From NCBI GenBank assembly GCA_021432635.1, contig MU270048.1:496001-560000 (forward strand): a stretch of DNA of 64,000 bases, in the 5' to 3' direction. The stretch comes from Thozetella sp. PMI_491 (Eukaryota; Ascomycota; Sordariomycetes; Chaetosphaeriales; Chaetosphaeriaceae). The notes beneath the pieces were generated by a model that made no database searches, had not been told where the DNA came from, and saw only the letters and a list, made by a program, of their open reading frames with translations. A program made the translations under genes and the position numbers. Below are positions 21,001-32,500 of the stretch, piece by piece. Each line of letters begins with the position of its first letter. Position 1 is the first letter of the stretch.

Positions 21001-23328
21001 AGGCGGCAGCAGCTCCAGCTCAATCATCTGGGGGTTGTTGAAGCGATAATCGCCTGTGACGGCCCTCTCGGTCGATGTGTATATGAGACTGGTGTTGGTG
21101 GCATCTGGTATGAAGTCCTCTACGCCGGTGATGTCGAACTGAATCCCATCAAGAACAAGCAGCCAGTCCTGCTGGCTACTAAGCCATTTCTTGACAACTG
21201 CGGTGATTTTCTTCGGATTCCGCAACTCGGCCTCGTTCTCGTGCTCAATCAGACCACGGAGTGCTTCGTTCTTGGCGATGCGCCAGTACCAGTACTCCAT
21301 TTCTTGCTCTGACTTTGCCCGCACCCAGTATATGCCCCCCGGGTAGTCGTCCTTGTGCTGAAAAACATACTGCCGAGCCAAGTGGGTTTTGCCACCGCCG
21401 GGGAGAGACTGGATGAGGACGGCCGACGTCCCCTCTGACCGTCGCTTGCGGTCCTTCAGCATCCTGTGGAGGGTTTGCATCTCTTCGTCTCGTCCGATGA
21501 AGAATGAGTTGGGCCGGAACTGCTCCGGATGTACAAATATGGGCTCCGTCTTGGCCTGAGACTCGAGCAGCTCGCTCAGCTCCGTCACCGCCGCGGGGAG
21601 CAGAGGCAACGGCGGCGGCGCCGTGATCTCGGGAGAGGAGATTTGGGGTGACAAAGGCATTTCATTATTGCGTTCAACTATGGATGAAAAAGACCAAAAT
21701 CAGCCCATGTTCACATCTGCGGTGACGAATGGTTTGAAGAAAAGAAAAGCTGTGGCGCATCAACCACTTCTTCGACCTCCATCGCTAGCATTGTGCGCCG
21801 AGGAGTGCCGGGGCGGCCCAGGAAGGGCCCAGAGCCGCGGAGAGGTACCAGGTGAAACCTACCGATTGCCCCGGGATGCACCGACGTGGGGGATGCTCTC
21901 TCCTAGCGTGTGTGAGCTTCAACGAAACGTGTACGTGGATATGAGGGACAAGCGGCCACCTACATATGGTCTCAAGCGCTCAAAGCTCTCGAGGTTGGCA
22001 CGGAGCGCCCGGTCGTCCTCCTCCACCTTCCACCGAATCTGGATGACTTGGGGGGCATCCGCCACCCATTCACGGATAGCAGTGGAAACAGTCCTCCAGC
22101 CCGGGGCATTGGGGCCGTCGAACTTGCACATAGTGGAGTGTGCAGCCTCGATGCCGTAGTATGTCACACCGGGTAACTGCGGGCTAGCTGAGGTGGCATC
22201 GACGACCAAGACCCTGCAAGTCCATTAGGGTTCTATAGGGGTTAGGGGGTGGAAGTTTGGAGGGCTCAACATACTTGCTACCTTTAACATCGGTCTTGTG
22301 GTTCTCGTGGGCCATGTGGATGCGGAAACGTTGGTAGATGTCGAGGAAGTGGTTGTTAATGGCCTGCAACGTCTCATTGTCCTTCTTGAGCGTCTTGAGC
22401 AGTACAGGCTCCGTGTCGAAGAACTTCCTGGGTACCACGACGTCCGACATGGACTGCAGCATGTGGCCCCACGTGGCGATATCCGACCCCATGTGCGGCG
22501 TGCCGAGGAAGATGATGCCGTAGGTGGACACAAATATGGAGCGGTAGTCCTCGTGGTAGTCAGCGCGCAGGTCGTTCGAGTACAGCAGCGCCCGCTTGGT
22601 CAGGATGCCACCGAGACTGTGTGCAACCCATATGATGGGGTTCCGCATCGAGTCCTCGCTCTTACGGTAGTGCGTGAGCGAGGTGACGAGGGTCTGGGCA
22701 TGCTGGTGGATAAAGTTGTCACTCGCGCTGCGGTCGTTGCGCCGCGAGTAGACGTCTGCGTTGTAGCCATAAACAAGCACGTTAGCGTGGGCCGTCTTGA
22801 GCGCCTCCGGGAGCAGGTCCGTCGGCCAGTAGCGGCCGTTCTTGGCCGTCCATGTCTTCTCGGGGCCGCCGTTCAGGCCGTGGACTAGGACGATATCGAC
22901 CTTGGCGTCAGGGTGCGAGTACACGGCGGTGAACTCGTACCGCGAGATTTGCTTATTGACGGAGCCCTGAGGCCGAGTCTGATGTCAGTAAAATAGGCTT
23001 CTCTGGGGAAGGAAAAGCGCGGCCCGGTCCGCACTTGCAGGCGGGGAAGGGCGAATATGCCACAAACTTAGGCGAATGAGGGGCAAAGCGCTGGTCTAAC
23101 CAGCACCCACAACCCCCCCTTTCTTTAGGGTCTTGCCGCCTGCAGCCAGTAACGCCAGCCAGCACGACTCCAGGGGTTCGCCCTAAGTTCTTAGGGGTTG
23201 CAGGCCCGTCGTGTCGTGGGGCCGTTGAAGAACTGGATGACGCACGACCCAGGTTTGGCACGCTGCACAGCAGCCTCCGAGCCACAAGCCTCAGATAGGG
23301 GGAAAAGAAAAACCAGCTAGCTTACCAT
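18008..23328 (-). CDS. Lipase-like alpha/beta hydrolase plus NB-ARC STAND protein with long disordered tail
   Basis: Best model complement(18008..20619, 20676..21677, 21863..21902, 21964..22213, 22275..22966, 23326..23328), 1532 aa. An alpha/beta hydrolase (DUF676/SesB-like) spans about residues 24-270: oxyanion loop VHGLNGG, nucleophile elbow WVAHSLGG (Ser118), and candidate His257 in GIEAAHSTM. An NB-ARC NTPase follows at about 380-640. It has a Walker A (SLPGGGKTH, Lys near 425), a Walker B-like LLVLDGIQ, and GRLPLMIH at the GLPL position. The winged-helix-like segment (TLSNTLKVLIAFALVE, YLDLLRIHSVVQAFF) ends near residue 760. About 700 residues of Ser/Pro/Gly-rich disordered sequence remain, with no TPR, ankyrin or WD repeats. 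Such proteins are the fungal relatives of NLR receptors and can be heterokaryon-incompatibility or signalling factors; the role here is inferred. The ATG-only first exon and the 40-nt exon are the least certain parts. Confidence 0.85.
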
Positions 23329-26182
23329 GCCTGTCTATTCGGAGGCTAAGAAGGATATGGTCGTGTTGGCTTGCCGTGCCGTCTCGCGAGTGCTAACAAG
23401 CCCAGACAGCTGCCTTTGTCGGTCCTCGGGGCTGCTTGACGAGGGCGAGGCCGACAAAGGGCGCGCGGAGAGCTAGATCTTATACAGCCCAGGTGTGCCT
23501 GAGCCGTGGGACGACGGACGGCATCGGCGAGGCAAGGGGGAGAAGGCGCAACGATGGTCTCGTACAAGAGGTCCTGTTTTCGGAGGTCGCAGGTCTGATG
23601 CTGAGATGGCACACAGGGCAGCGGCTCTGAGGTCGATGTCGGAGGAACAGAGAGGCAGCGAAGGGAAGGGCGCGCAGGGAAGAGAGCTGCCCGCAAGGTA
23701 TAACAAGGTCAAGAAACACGCATTCGTGTGCGACGTGCGACGTGATCAGGCCGTCGGTAGAAGAAGCGATCGCAGTCTCCGGTCCCGCTATTTCGCCATC
23801 ATAGGACCAACTCAGGCACTGTTGTCTCCCAGGGCTTCCGGGGCGGCTTTTGATCCGAGGTCGAACCTGAGGCGAGCTCGCGAGGAAGGCACGCTCTCTT
23901 TTTCCAGAAGCAAGCTCCCCCAGTCACGAGGGCGAGTTGGAGAGCAGCCGGGGTGACGAAAGTTGGGCAGCTGAGCCTCCCAGCTTGACCCTCCATCAGC
24001 CACCAGGCCAGGACTTTGGAGGGGCCTCCATCCCAACGTTTCATTGGTACCGGGGCGCCACATCTGCCGTGACCGCTCATCCCCCCCAAGGCAGCCCACC
24101 GTTTCGTCCTTCTGCCCTTTTGCCCACCCTCCTTCGCCAAACTTGTAGCTGGGTCACAACCCGGGGTAGCAAGGCTTAAGGGGGAGGCTTTGCAGGGCCG
24201 GGAATGGGCGGGAACGGGAAGGATTCGTCCCTGCTCGACGCCCACTGGCTTGCCTGCCGCCCACTGTCCTTACTAGCATCTTGGTAGCGGCCGCTGCCTG
24301 GCCGTCGTGATGGCCATGGTGTTTCGATGGATTGACGGATGCCCTTGCAGCGCGATCAGATGATAGGCTGCAGGGCACAGAAGCCGCGGAGGGCTTGGTT
24401 GGTAGGTACGGCCACTCGTAACTCAGCATGTCTCGCAATATGCACCATGTAATATGCGGCGTGTAATTTGCGACGCGCAGAGTCAGTAGTCCGCAGACTG
24501 CTGACCAGAGTACTACTACCTACCTCGCCAGAAGGCACTGTACGTAATTATAGCGCGGCCGCTTTGCACCGGCCCAAACGATGTTGGTGGACTGCTCGGC
24601 TGGCAATTATACTTCTGCCGATGGGCGATCCAGCTAAGTCTCCGATGCACCCACCTGCCGCCCTAACTCTTCCCATGTCTAGCACACCCCTTCAAGCAGA
24701 CGCAGAAGGCGCCATCCGAACATCGGGGATAAACCACCCGCAGCTACGGCACATCCCAGCGATGTGGATGGGATGGAAGCGAAGAGGGAGGGAAGGGGGG
24801 GGAGATCTACGACATGGCCCCCGGTCCGGCACTTGGATGTCGCTCCTTCAGTCTTCATGTGGCGGGCCCACCTTCCTCTCGTAATGCCAGACAGATGAAG
24901 CAGCCTCGTAGAGTCATCTCTGGATCCTCCTACTGGGGCTGAACATGCGTTGGCTAGCAGCCCAAGTAGCCGCCTAGCCTTAGCCTCAACCTCGGTGTCC
25001 CATTTGTGTAGAGATGCGTGGCCCTAAAGCACACTGGCAGCCATTTGCTAGGCGACGTCGGGCAATCATCAAAAGGCAGCCTGGGACACATGTTGACTAC
25101 TCTTCTCGGTCTGCACTTCGAAGGCATCCCTCATTCCAGTCATGTTCGTTTGCGTAGTCCCCTATGGCGGCCAGTCTTTGCGCAAGGATCCTACGGGCGC
25201 AGGGGCGAACAAGCCATCACCGGAGATCTCCTACTCTCCCAGAATTCAAAGAGAGAGGACGTGCGTTCCTTGTTCGTTACTCGTTCGAAGTTAGTCTCGA
25301 GACAACGCAGGCCACCGGCCGTGTCGGCAATGATAAATTGCTTCTAGATTGGACCGATTCAGCCCTCTCCGTCAAGTCGAACCCTGCGGCAAGCCACAGT
25401 CACATGTGGACGTAACAGGACGGCACCAATATGTATTCAACCGTCTCGCATGCCTGACTGGCGGCCGGCCCTGGGCAGCCGCAACACCTGCACTCCAGAC
25501 TCTTTGTGTCACCTAGCCACCGCATCTTAGTGTCTCGTCGCACTGGCGGATGGAGCTGGCATCTTGATCTCGAACCCTAAATCTCTGTAGCACAATGCGA
25601 ATGTACAAGTGTATTGGTGATGGTAGCCGGTAGCCTAGTCTCGTGCACTGCCCGCTCTTCCCGCTCTCCCACTCTTATCTACATATTCCATCACGGTCGT
25701 CGCAGTTCCGATGCCTCGACCGATGCCGTGCAGAGCAGGAGAGCACTCTCGATCCGGCGAGACACCATTCGGGATACTTTTGGCGTAACAAAAGGAGCGG
25801 GGGTTGAGTGACCACGATGCCGGTAGTTAACCTCCTTATTATCGAGTTTATCATCGAGGCCAGCGACAAAAGCTTGGCATTTCTCGCGGTTTCTTAACGC
25901 TAGATCATCCGAAGTCGCTGGAATCCAGACCCAGATCTCCCGGTTCGGCATCCTTGTCCACCGAAATCTCCCACTTGAGGCTGGGGGCCGAGTAACTCGC
26001 TTCGGGCAGTCTTTTGTCGAGACTCCTCCTCGGATAGGGTCACACTAAAAGGCACGGCCGTGTAGGTGTGTAGCGCCGAGAAGCATCAGCCGTGCCTAGA
26101 GACGAATCGTGGGCGCAAGATCTGGGTCGTGCTGACCTCTCGTGCGAGCTACCTCTTGCCCCTAGCAGTAGGAGCCGCTCAC
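23329..26182. other. Intergenic region without a supported gene
   Basis: This 2.85-kb region lies between the NB-ARC gene start and the 3' end of the FHA gene. The ORFs here (for example 23495-23956 + and 25691-25951 -) are unrecognised and compositionally ordinary for random GC-rich DNA. I see no partner or effector gene for the NB-ARC protein next to its start. Confidence 0.45.
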
Positions 26183-27241
26183 TCAGTCTTTCGGGGCGAG
26201 CATGACGACATATTCCCTAGTGCTTGACCCAAACTGAATCATATCTTTGCTCTTCAGCTCCAGGTATCGGCTCTCCGGCACCCTGTCACCGTTGAGCTTG
26301 GTGCCGTTGGCGCTCTCCAGATCGATGAGATACGGCTTGACCTTGCCTATCTTGTCGCCGAACTCGTTGCGCTTATCGACGTACCGAAACTGGATCACCG
26401 CATGCTGTTTGCTGAGGCTAGGATGCTCAGCCGGTAGATCCACGACTGCCATCTCGCGTCCCACCAGCCAGCAACTGCGGGCGCTGAGGTCGATCGTGTC
26501 GACGACGTCAGGGCCCTTGAACACGAAGAGCTTCCACTGGTCCTTGGGTGGCGGCTTGCGTGCCTCGGCAGGCTCGTGGTACTTGAGAGTGACAGAGCTC
26601 CCGTCTGCCTGAGTGACCGAGTTGGAGGCAGCAGCGAGCACCCCCGTATTGCCAAAATTGGGTTGTTCTTTGGGCTTCTCGGGCTCTTCGCCTTTGCTAA
26701 CCGCGAACGAATCATCCTGCGAGGGAAGCGGCCCTCTTTGTCTCACAACGCTCCGCCCCTTGCCGCCCCCCTCTCCGCCATCCCCATCCGCATGCGACTC
26801 CCTCTGATGTCTCCGGGAGGCGCCTTCGTCCGGTGACCGCCGCCGCCGCCTGCGATCCCTGTGGCTGTCCTCTGCATCCTCATCCTGGTCCCGATCGCGG
26901 CCCCGGTCCCTGTAGCGCCGAGAGCGGTGATCGTCAGGAGAGTCTCGTCTCCTATGCCTGTGCCTCGGCCTGTCTTCGTCCCCTTCCCTCTCACGACCGG
27001 ATCCCCTGTCCCGGTCGCGAGACCGGTGCCTTCTGACACCTGGGGACCTCGAGCGCCTCCTTCTATGTATATCCCTCTCGTCACCGCGCTCTTTGCTTCG
27101 CGACCGGTCTCGGCGCCTAGGCGTGTCGTTGTCGTCGCCATCGCGATGTCTCCTCTTTCGATCCTTTGGATGCTCTAAACCGGCGTCATCCTCCGTTCGC
27201 CGGCGCGAAACCTTGTCGCTTTCTGAGTAGTCGGGAGCCAT
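26183..27241 (-). CDS. FHA-domain splicing factor, SNIP1/Pml1-like
   Basis: Single exon, 352 aa from MAPDYSESDKVSRRR (an in-frame ATG five codons upstream is less likely). The N-terminal ~165 residues are an RS/RD/RE-rich low-complexity domain typical of nuclear RNA-processing proteins. A linker (FGNTGVLAAASNSVTQADGS) leads to the FHA domain at about 235-350. That domain has the conserved phosphopeptide-binding features LVGRE, HPSLSKQHAV and SANGTKLNG. Human SNIP1 and yeast Pml1 have this layout. Pml1 is part of the RES complex, which assists splicing and nuclear retention of unspliced pre-mRNA. The function is inferred from that homology. Length is close to the family norm. Confidence 0.93.
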   Translation of the reverse strand: MAPDYSESDKVSRRRTEDDAGLEHPKDRKRRHRDGDDNDTPRRRDRSRSKERGDERDIHRRRRSRSPGVRRHRSRDRDRGSGREREGDEDRPRHRHRRRDSPDDHRSRRYRDRGRDRDQDEDAEDSHRDRRRRRRSPDEGASRRHQRESHADGDGGEGGGKGRSVVRQRGPLPSQDDSFAVSKGEEPEKPKEQPNFGNTGVLAAASNSVTQADGSSVTLKYHEPAEARKPPPKDQWKLFVFKGPDVVDTIDLSARSCWLVGREMAVVDLPAEHPSLSKQHAVIQFRYVDKRNEFGDKIGKVKPYLIDLESANGTKLNGDRVPESRYLELKSKDMIQFGSSTREYVVMLAPKD

Positions 27242-28481
27242 TTCGGATATCCCCACCTAGAATTCGCGGTGCTTGATACAAGAGGCAGCACGTGCTGCGC
27301 GTGTCGTTGTCTGGGCGGGTTTGTTGACTTGGGAAAAAAAAAAGGTTGGAGCTACAGGCTAGCGGGGCAAGAGGCGACACCGCAGCTCGGTTTAACGCAT
27401 TCGCGAGCATCGCCCCCTGCCAATTACCATACCCAAGCGTACCTTGCTACTATGTATTTCTACCGTACCTGACCCCAAACACCACCCGCTGTGCTTGTGC
27501 TAGTGACCCCCTGGCCTTCTTCTGACTTATCCTTGGTGTGCCACAATCCCAATGTCAACTTTATTTTCTGTCTAGATTTCACTTTGCTCTGCAGCTTGGT
27601 TTCCTCCTCCCCCCCCGGAGAGCCTAAAAACGGAGCTGATGCCAACCAGCTTGTCTTTCTTCGGCACTACCAAGTCCCAGCTTGTGTCCTAAGCCCCGGC
27701 TTTCAGGTCCCCTCGGTACAAAGGATGATCCGAAGCTTGAGGACTCATTTATCTCGAACGATATTCCCCGGTTGGCGTAACTCTCCCACTGGGGGCTGCA
27801 GTGCGCTTTATTGGAGCTCAAGGCAGACACCTAGTACCACATGACTCAAACTTCGCCTTTCGAGTTTTCTTATTTGTTTCCTATGATCACTTAGGGAGAG
27901 ATGCAAAGACGCCTCACTGTTCCTAGCTGAACATCGCACTCTAAAACGAGGCGCATTACGGAACACGTCATCTTTCCCATTCCGAGATCGGTCGGGGTGA
28001 CCTTTGTCGAAGATAAGTTGCGTAGGTCTTGGGCTCCTTCGAAACAGCCAAGATGCCTTACGAACGCGCCACCTTTACAAGATCCTCCCTTGTTGAGCTG
28101 CCGAGGTATTCTGACTGTCTCTTCCTTTATATCCTACGGTCTGCATGAAAGCAGGGGGCAAATGGCAACTCCAATTGCGGCAAGAGACCCAAGAGCGTGA
28201 CTGGTTGTTTGGTTTGAGCCAAATTTGTGATTGTTACCGATTACCGTAAGGTTATGGTGGTTATTCCCAGACCTTTCCGTGCCAAGGGCGAGGTTGCAAG
28301 AGACTCATCCCCTGCTGGGGCTAGCAAAATTATCCAACCTCGTAGCCGTATATACTCTTAGCTACAGGACGCAAACTGCGGTAGCAGTGACCAAGCAGAA
28401 TCCTTGTTGCCTCGATTCAAGCTCACAGCAAGGGCCAACTATTACTGCCTTGCAACAAACCATCCGTCCGAAAGTTCTTCA
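27242..28481. other. Intergenic spacer
   Basis: This 1.24-kb spacer contains the promoter of the FHA gene on its left, with an A run near 27333-27342 just upstream of the start. On its right it contains the 3' untranslated region of the sugar permease gene. No supported gene. Confidence 0.5.
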
Positions 28482-30311
28482 TTATTTAACCTCGGTCGGA
28501 TTCTCATTTTGGGTAACCTGAGCCTCTAGTTGGAGCCCCTTGTCCTCCACAGGCACGACACCCACTTCGGTCTGGCGGTGAAGGTCCATCGTCTCGCCAT
28601 TCCAGATGTTGACGTACAGCGGATAACTCCACGCTAGAATGTATCCCATCATAGGTATAGCCATGGCAGTGTGGGCGCCATGCGCGTCGAGCACCGCGCC
28701 GGCCATGGGCGGGAACACCATGCCGCCGGAAATGGCGGCCACGAGCAGCGATCCACCGATCTTGGTGTGCGGGCCAAGACCACGCAGACCGAGGGTAAAG
28801 ATGGTGGCGAAGCAGGCCGACTCGAAGCACAGGACAAGGATCAGCATCGCGATCGAGGTTGTGCCCGTGGTGGTCATGGCGGCGACGATGAAGACGAAGC
28901 ACAAGGCGAGGTAGACTGCGAGGATGTATCGCGGCTTGAACGCCGGGATCATGAGCAGGAAGCCTGCGATGAAACGATTGGCAGCGTACAGGCCCTGGCC
29001 GATGGCCAGGAGATCAGCTGTGTAGATGCTATTAGAGTAGTGTCCCCAGGTAAGCGAAGCAGAATAGGGTTGGGAAACAACGTACAACTCTCGGCCTTAG
29101 TACGGCCAGCCTCGACACAAAAGTTGATAAAGTAGTTGGCAACGGCGCTACCCACATCCGAAGTTAGTAACTGCCTAAAGCGCGGTGACATGCCTCATGT
29201 CCTCAAATTGGGCACCTATCGGTTGCGACTGTCCATTCGCGGGCCAGCTATGAAGGTGAGGCGGGGATATTGATTCTGGAACACGTACACTTGGGCGCCT
29301 ACGTAGCAGAACTGGGACCAAACAGCCAGGAAGAGGTTGAACTGCTTCTTGAGAGGGCCGACCTCGTAGTGACCGATGGCGAGCTCCTGGTGCTGCATAT
29401 CGGCGTCGGTGATTTCGGGCATCGGCGCGAGAAAGAAGAGGATGAATAGCAGAATCACGAAGCCGGCGACGCCCAGGTACACCCACTGGACGTTGCGAAG
29501 GCCGTCAACAGTGTCGAGGGTATTGGCGAAGAAGACGCGGCTAGCGAGCAGCGGCGCGACAAAGGAGCCAATGCCCTGTACGGCCTGGGCAAGGTTGAGG
29601 CGGATCTCGGAGTAGCGTGGCGGTCCGCATATGGCGAGGAAGGGGTCGGCAGCAGTCTCCAAGGTGGACAGGCCCATGCCTACGATAAACATGCTGCCAC
29701 AAAAGCCCCCAAAGGACTGTTTCAGGCCGGAGGGCCAGAACATCAGACAGCCGACGGCCAGGACGGCCAAACCGGTCATGAAGGTCACGCGGAAACCAAA
29801 CCTGCGGAGGATCCAGCCCGAGATGCTCCAGGGGCAAAGGAAGTAGGCGCCGAAGTACGCGGCCGACAGGCCCGATGCCATGGAGGCACTAATGTTCAAG
29901 CCAGATTGGAAGTGCGAGTTGAGGACTGCGAGGAGGAAGCAATGTTAGCATCCAGATTCGAATAAATGTGTAAACCATCGCAGTATTGAGTGTATCGCCG
30001 TTACGGCAAAACCTGTTGTCTCCGTGACTTCTATCCTACTTGGACGATGTATCGAGGCAAGGAACTGGGAGAGAAGAAATCAAAGAACCATAAAGCTCCA
30101 TACCATCGAGAAGACCGTACGCGAATCCCCACAGGAAGAACAATATGGTCACTGGCGAAGTAGGTTAGCAATTATCGAGGACACCGAGGATATATGTGTT
30201 CCAAGGTCTGGTACCCAACAGGTTAGGGAGCATCGACTGCCTCGTGGTTAAAAGGGCGGCCGACGTGACGGTGTCATCGCTGACAGTGATCTTCCTGTTC
30301 CACAAAGCCAT
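28482..30311 (-). CDS. Major facilitator sugar permease, FucP (L-fucose:H+ symporter) type
   Basis: Five exons, complement(28482..29017, 29086..29147, 29289..29925, 30104..30151, 30215..30311), 459 aa. All junctions close in frame, including a 48-nt exon encoding the start of TM1 (VTILFFLWGFAYGLLD). Family features are the TM1 FFLWGFAYGLLD...LNSHFQ, the GLSTLETAADPFL block, and SEIRLNLAQAVQGIGSFVAP, close to the FucP/GlcP consensus NPF...RLNLAQA. The second half has VAVANYFINFCVEAG and SDLLAIGQGLYAANRFIAG. About 12 membrane helices are expected in the plasma membrane. FucP-type carriers take up fucose, glucose, galactose or related sugars with protons; the substrate here cannot be told. No sugar-catabolic gene lies beside it. 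Confidence 0.92.
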
Positions 30312-32500
30312 GGCCGCCGCTTAGATCTCTCACGTATCTCTCCAGGGGGTGAAGTAGCGGGACTTTTTTGATTGACCGTTGTCCTTGTGTTTCAAAGACT
30401 AGGAACGAGAGGATACCTCCAGGCGCTCAGCCTAGACAGCGAATACCGCTTGATAAAGTAGGCCAAACCGCTCCATGGCAGCATGTGCTCGGGTCGGTAT
30501 AGGAGAATCCGAGGGCAGCCTAACTTCGCTGTATACTGCGGCCACACTCTCTCCCCACCTCCACCCTAGAGCTGCTAGGTCTACAATAGTACCCTGGGAG
30601 GTAAATAATACGGCAGCAGGTGCACCCCAATCGAGTCTCTCTACCCAGATAGCTCGGTACCACGGATGTAATGGACTTTGCGGGGAGCCGTGGCCCCATT
30701 CCCTGCGGGGACCCGAGACCAACGCACTATTCTGCTGCCAGCCTTAGATGACCAGGCACAGATGGTCCCAAGACCCTAGACCGCTAGAGTGACTATCCGA
30801 TAGTGCATCGTTCTATTTTCAAACTCTTCGTGGCTCGGGCTATAACGAGCCGATCCGTTTCCCCAGGGGGAGCTGGGAGGGGGGGGAAGGGAGGACCCTA
30901 GCTTCACAGGATGGTCTAGGAACAGGCCCGAGTGGCCACACGCAGCGCCACCACAATATTGCTGATGAGATGGCAATTTTCATAACCTGGACGCACCCAT
31001 ACCACCCTCTTTACTTCGACAAGAGAAACACGGTGCGTTGGGGTATAAAGCCAACACGGTGGATCCGAAGTTTAGGGGAGGGGAAGGTTGAACAGACGAG
31101 CTTAGACTAGTATCCGTACCCACGGTACATAGGATGCAACCATGGTCGATCATGATCCCTGCCTGCCTACTTCTACTGCACTATGAACGGTAAAACCCTA
31201 GTAGGCAGGCATCCCTCAGAGAGAGGGCTCTCGACCATACAGCATCCAGCTCATGTTCTCGGGATCATCCTTGGCCCTCCAATATGGCCGTAAAGGCAGG
31301 TAAGTATAGGTAGCAAGCGGGAGGGAAACAAGGTGAATGCGGGTTTGTGCATTGGGGTGGGCTGCCCTTCCTCGCTCATCGTTACCCTGCGCGCGCTCGT
31401 GGCCAGCTGATAGACGGCGTTCCGGGATACTGTGTCAAGAAGAGCGTGGGACCAAACTCCTCGCAAGACTGTCGAGTTTAGCTGCGGAGCGAGTCTGCAC
31501 AAGCTAAAGAGTTCTCGCCGCGAGGAATTATTGGAAAATGGGGCCCGGTCGCCAAGGCTATTACCGAAGGCTACGACCGGTATGGAATGCCCATCACCTT
31601 CTTCCTCCCTCCCTCGCACGTTAAAATGTCGGGTCGGTGTAGGTTAGCCCGACCTGTCAAAGTAGATGTTGAAGCCCCAAGGGTCGCCCGGCTCAATGTA
31701 GTTAGTGGCCAAGAGATCCTAGACTCCCCGTGCAGCCACAACTCCCTGTCGTGGACGCCACATTCGGTCGTCTCGGGGCCTTTTACACCCCAACTTCAAC
31801 CCCGGAGTAGCCCCGGAGTCTGGAGAGGCGGGGATGTGGGGCCAGACCTCGGAATGAAGGCAGCTATTCCCAAACCAGCTGCAAGTTAGCTCTAGAACAA
31901 GGCTAGTACATAGGTAGTCCCTGGCTATTTTCAGCATCACAAACAAACGTCCTTGAAGCAAGCCGCCCCCGGTCGTAATCCTAGGCCTAGCAGAGCTACG
32001 CCTGCACCTGCCCCTGGCTTGCTGAACTGCTAGCTTCCAGGAACGACACTGGGCTCACGCTTCGTAGTTCGGATGGGGTCCGACGGCAGGACGGTGCTGC
32101 GATGGAGGTTTCTAAATTTTCGGCCTATCCTCAATTCTGTCTATAGCCTAGTTTCGTGCCAGCCCCTTCGGCACAGTGTTGTCCGGCCGGACAGCCCTTT
32201 CGGCTGCCCTCGGCCCTCTAGGTAGGCACAGATCGCTAGAGCTAACCAGCGACATCCTCAACGCCTGTGAAATCGAAAGCAGCCTTCCCTCCGTGCCAGT
32301 GATGGGACTGGAGATATGCTAAAACATGCAAATACTACTCGCCGGGTTGACATGCCTGTCGCCACCCGAATGACACCAGTTTTATTCCACAGCCCTCACC
32401 CAACAGCCGATCCTTCCCCCCCTTCCAATGCACGTCCGGGAGCGGAGAAGTTGCTACCGAGGAGCAGTTGCTCCTCGGAGACTTCATGCCGAGCCTTCGC
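30312..32500. other. Intergenic region with a long imperfect inverted repeat
   Basis: This 2.2-kb region lies between the permease promoter and the 3' end of the eIF2A gene. No supported gene. A perfect 12-bp inverted repeat with an outer 8-bp arm pair lies at 31142-31238 (listed separately). Confidence 0.5.
31142..31238. repeat. Imperfect hairpin / inverted repeat
   Basis: The inner arms TGCCTGCCTACT (31160-31171) and AGTAGGCAGGCA (31200-31211) are perfectly complementary across a 28-nt loop. Outer arms ATGGTCGA (31142-31149) and TCGACCAT (31231-31238) also match. The whole could fold into a 97-nt hairpin with unequal internal gaps of 10 and 19 nt. The origin is unknown; a decayed miniature element or a chance palindrome are both possible. 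Confidence 0.6.

Noticed and set aside
22298-22888. 196-codon plus-strand ORF
   Set aside because: Antisense to the hydrolase exon containing the HSLGG motif; a Val/Arg-rich shadow.
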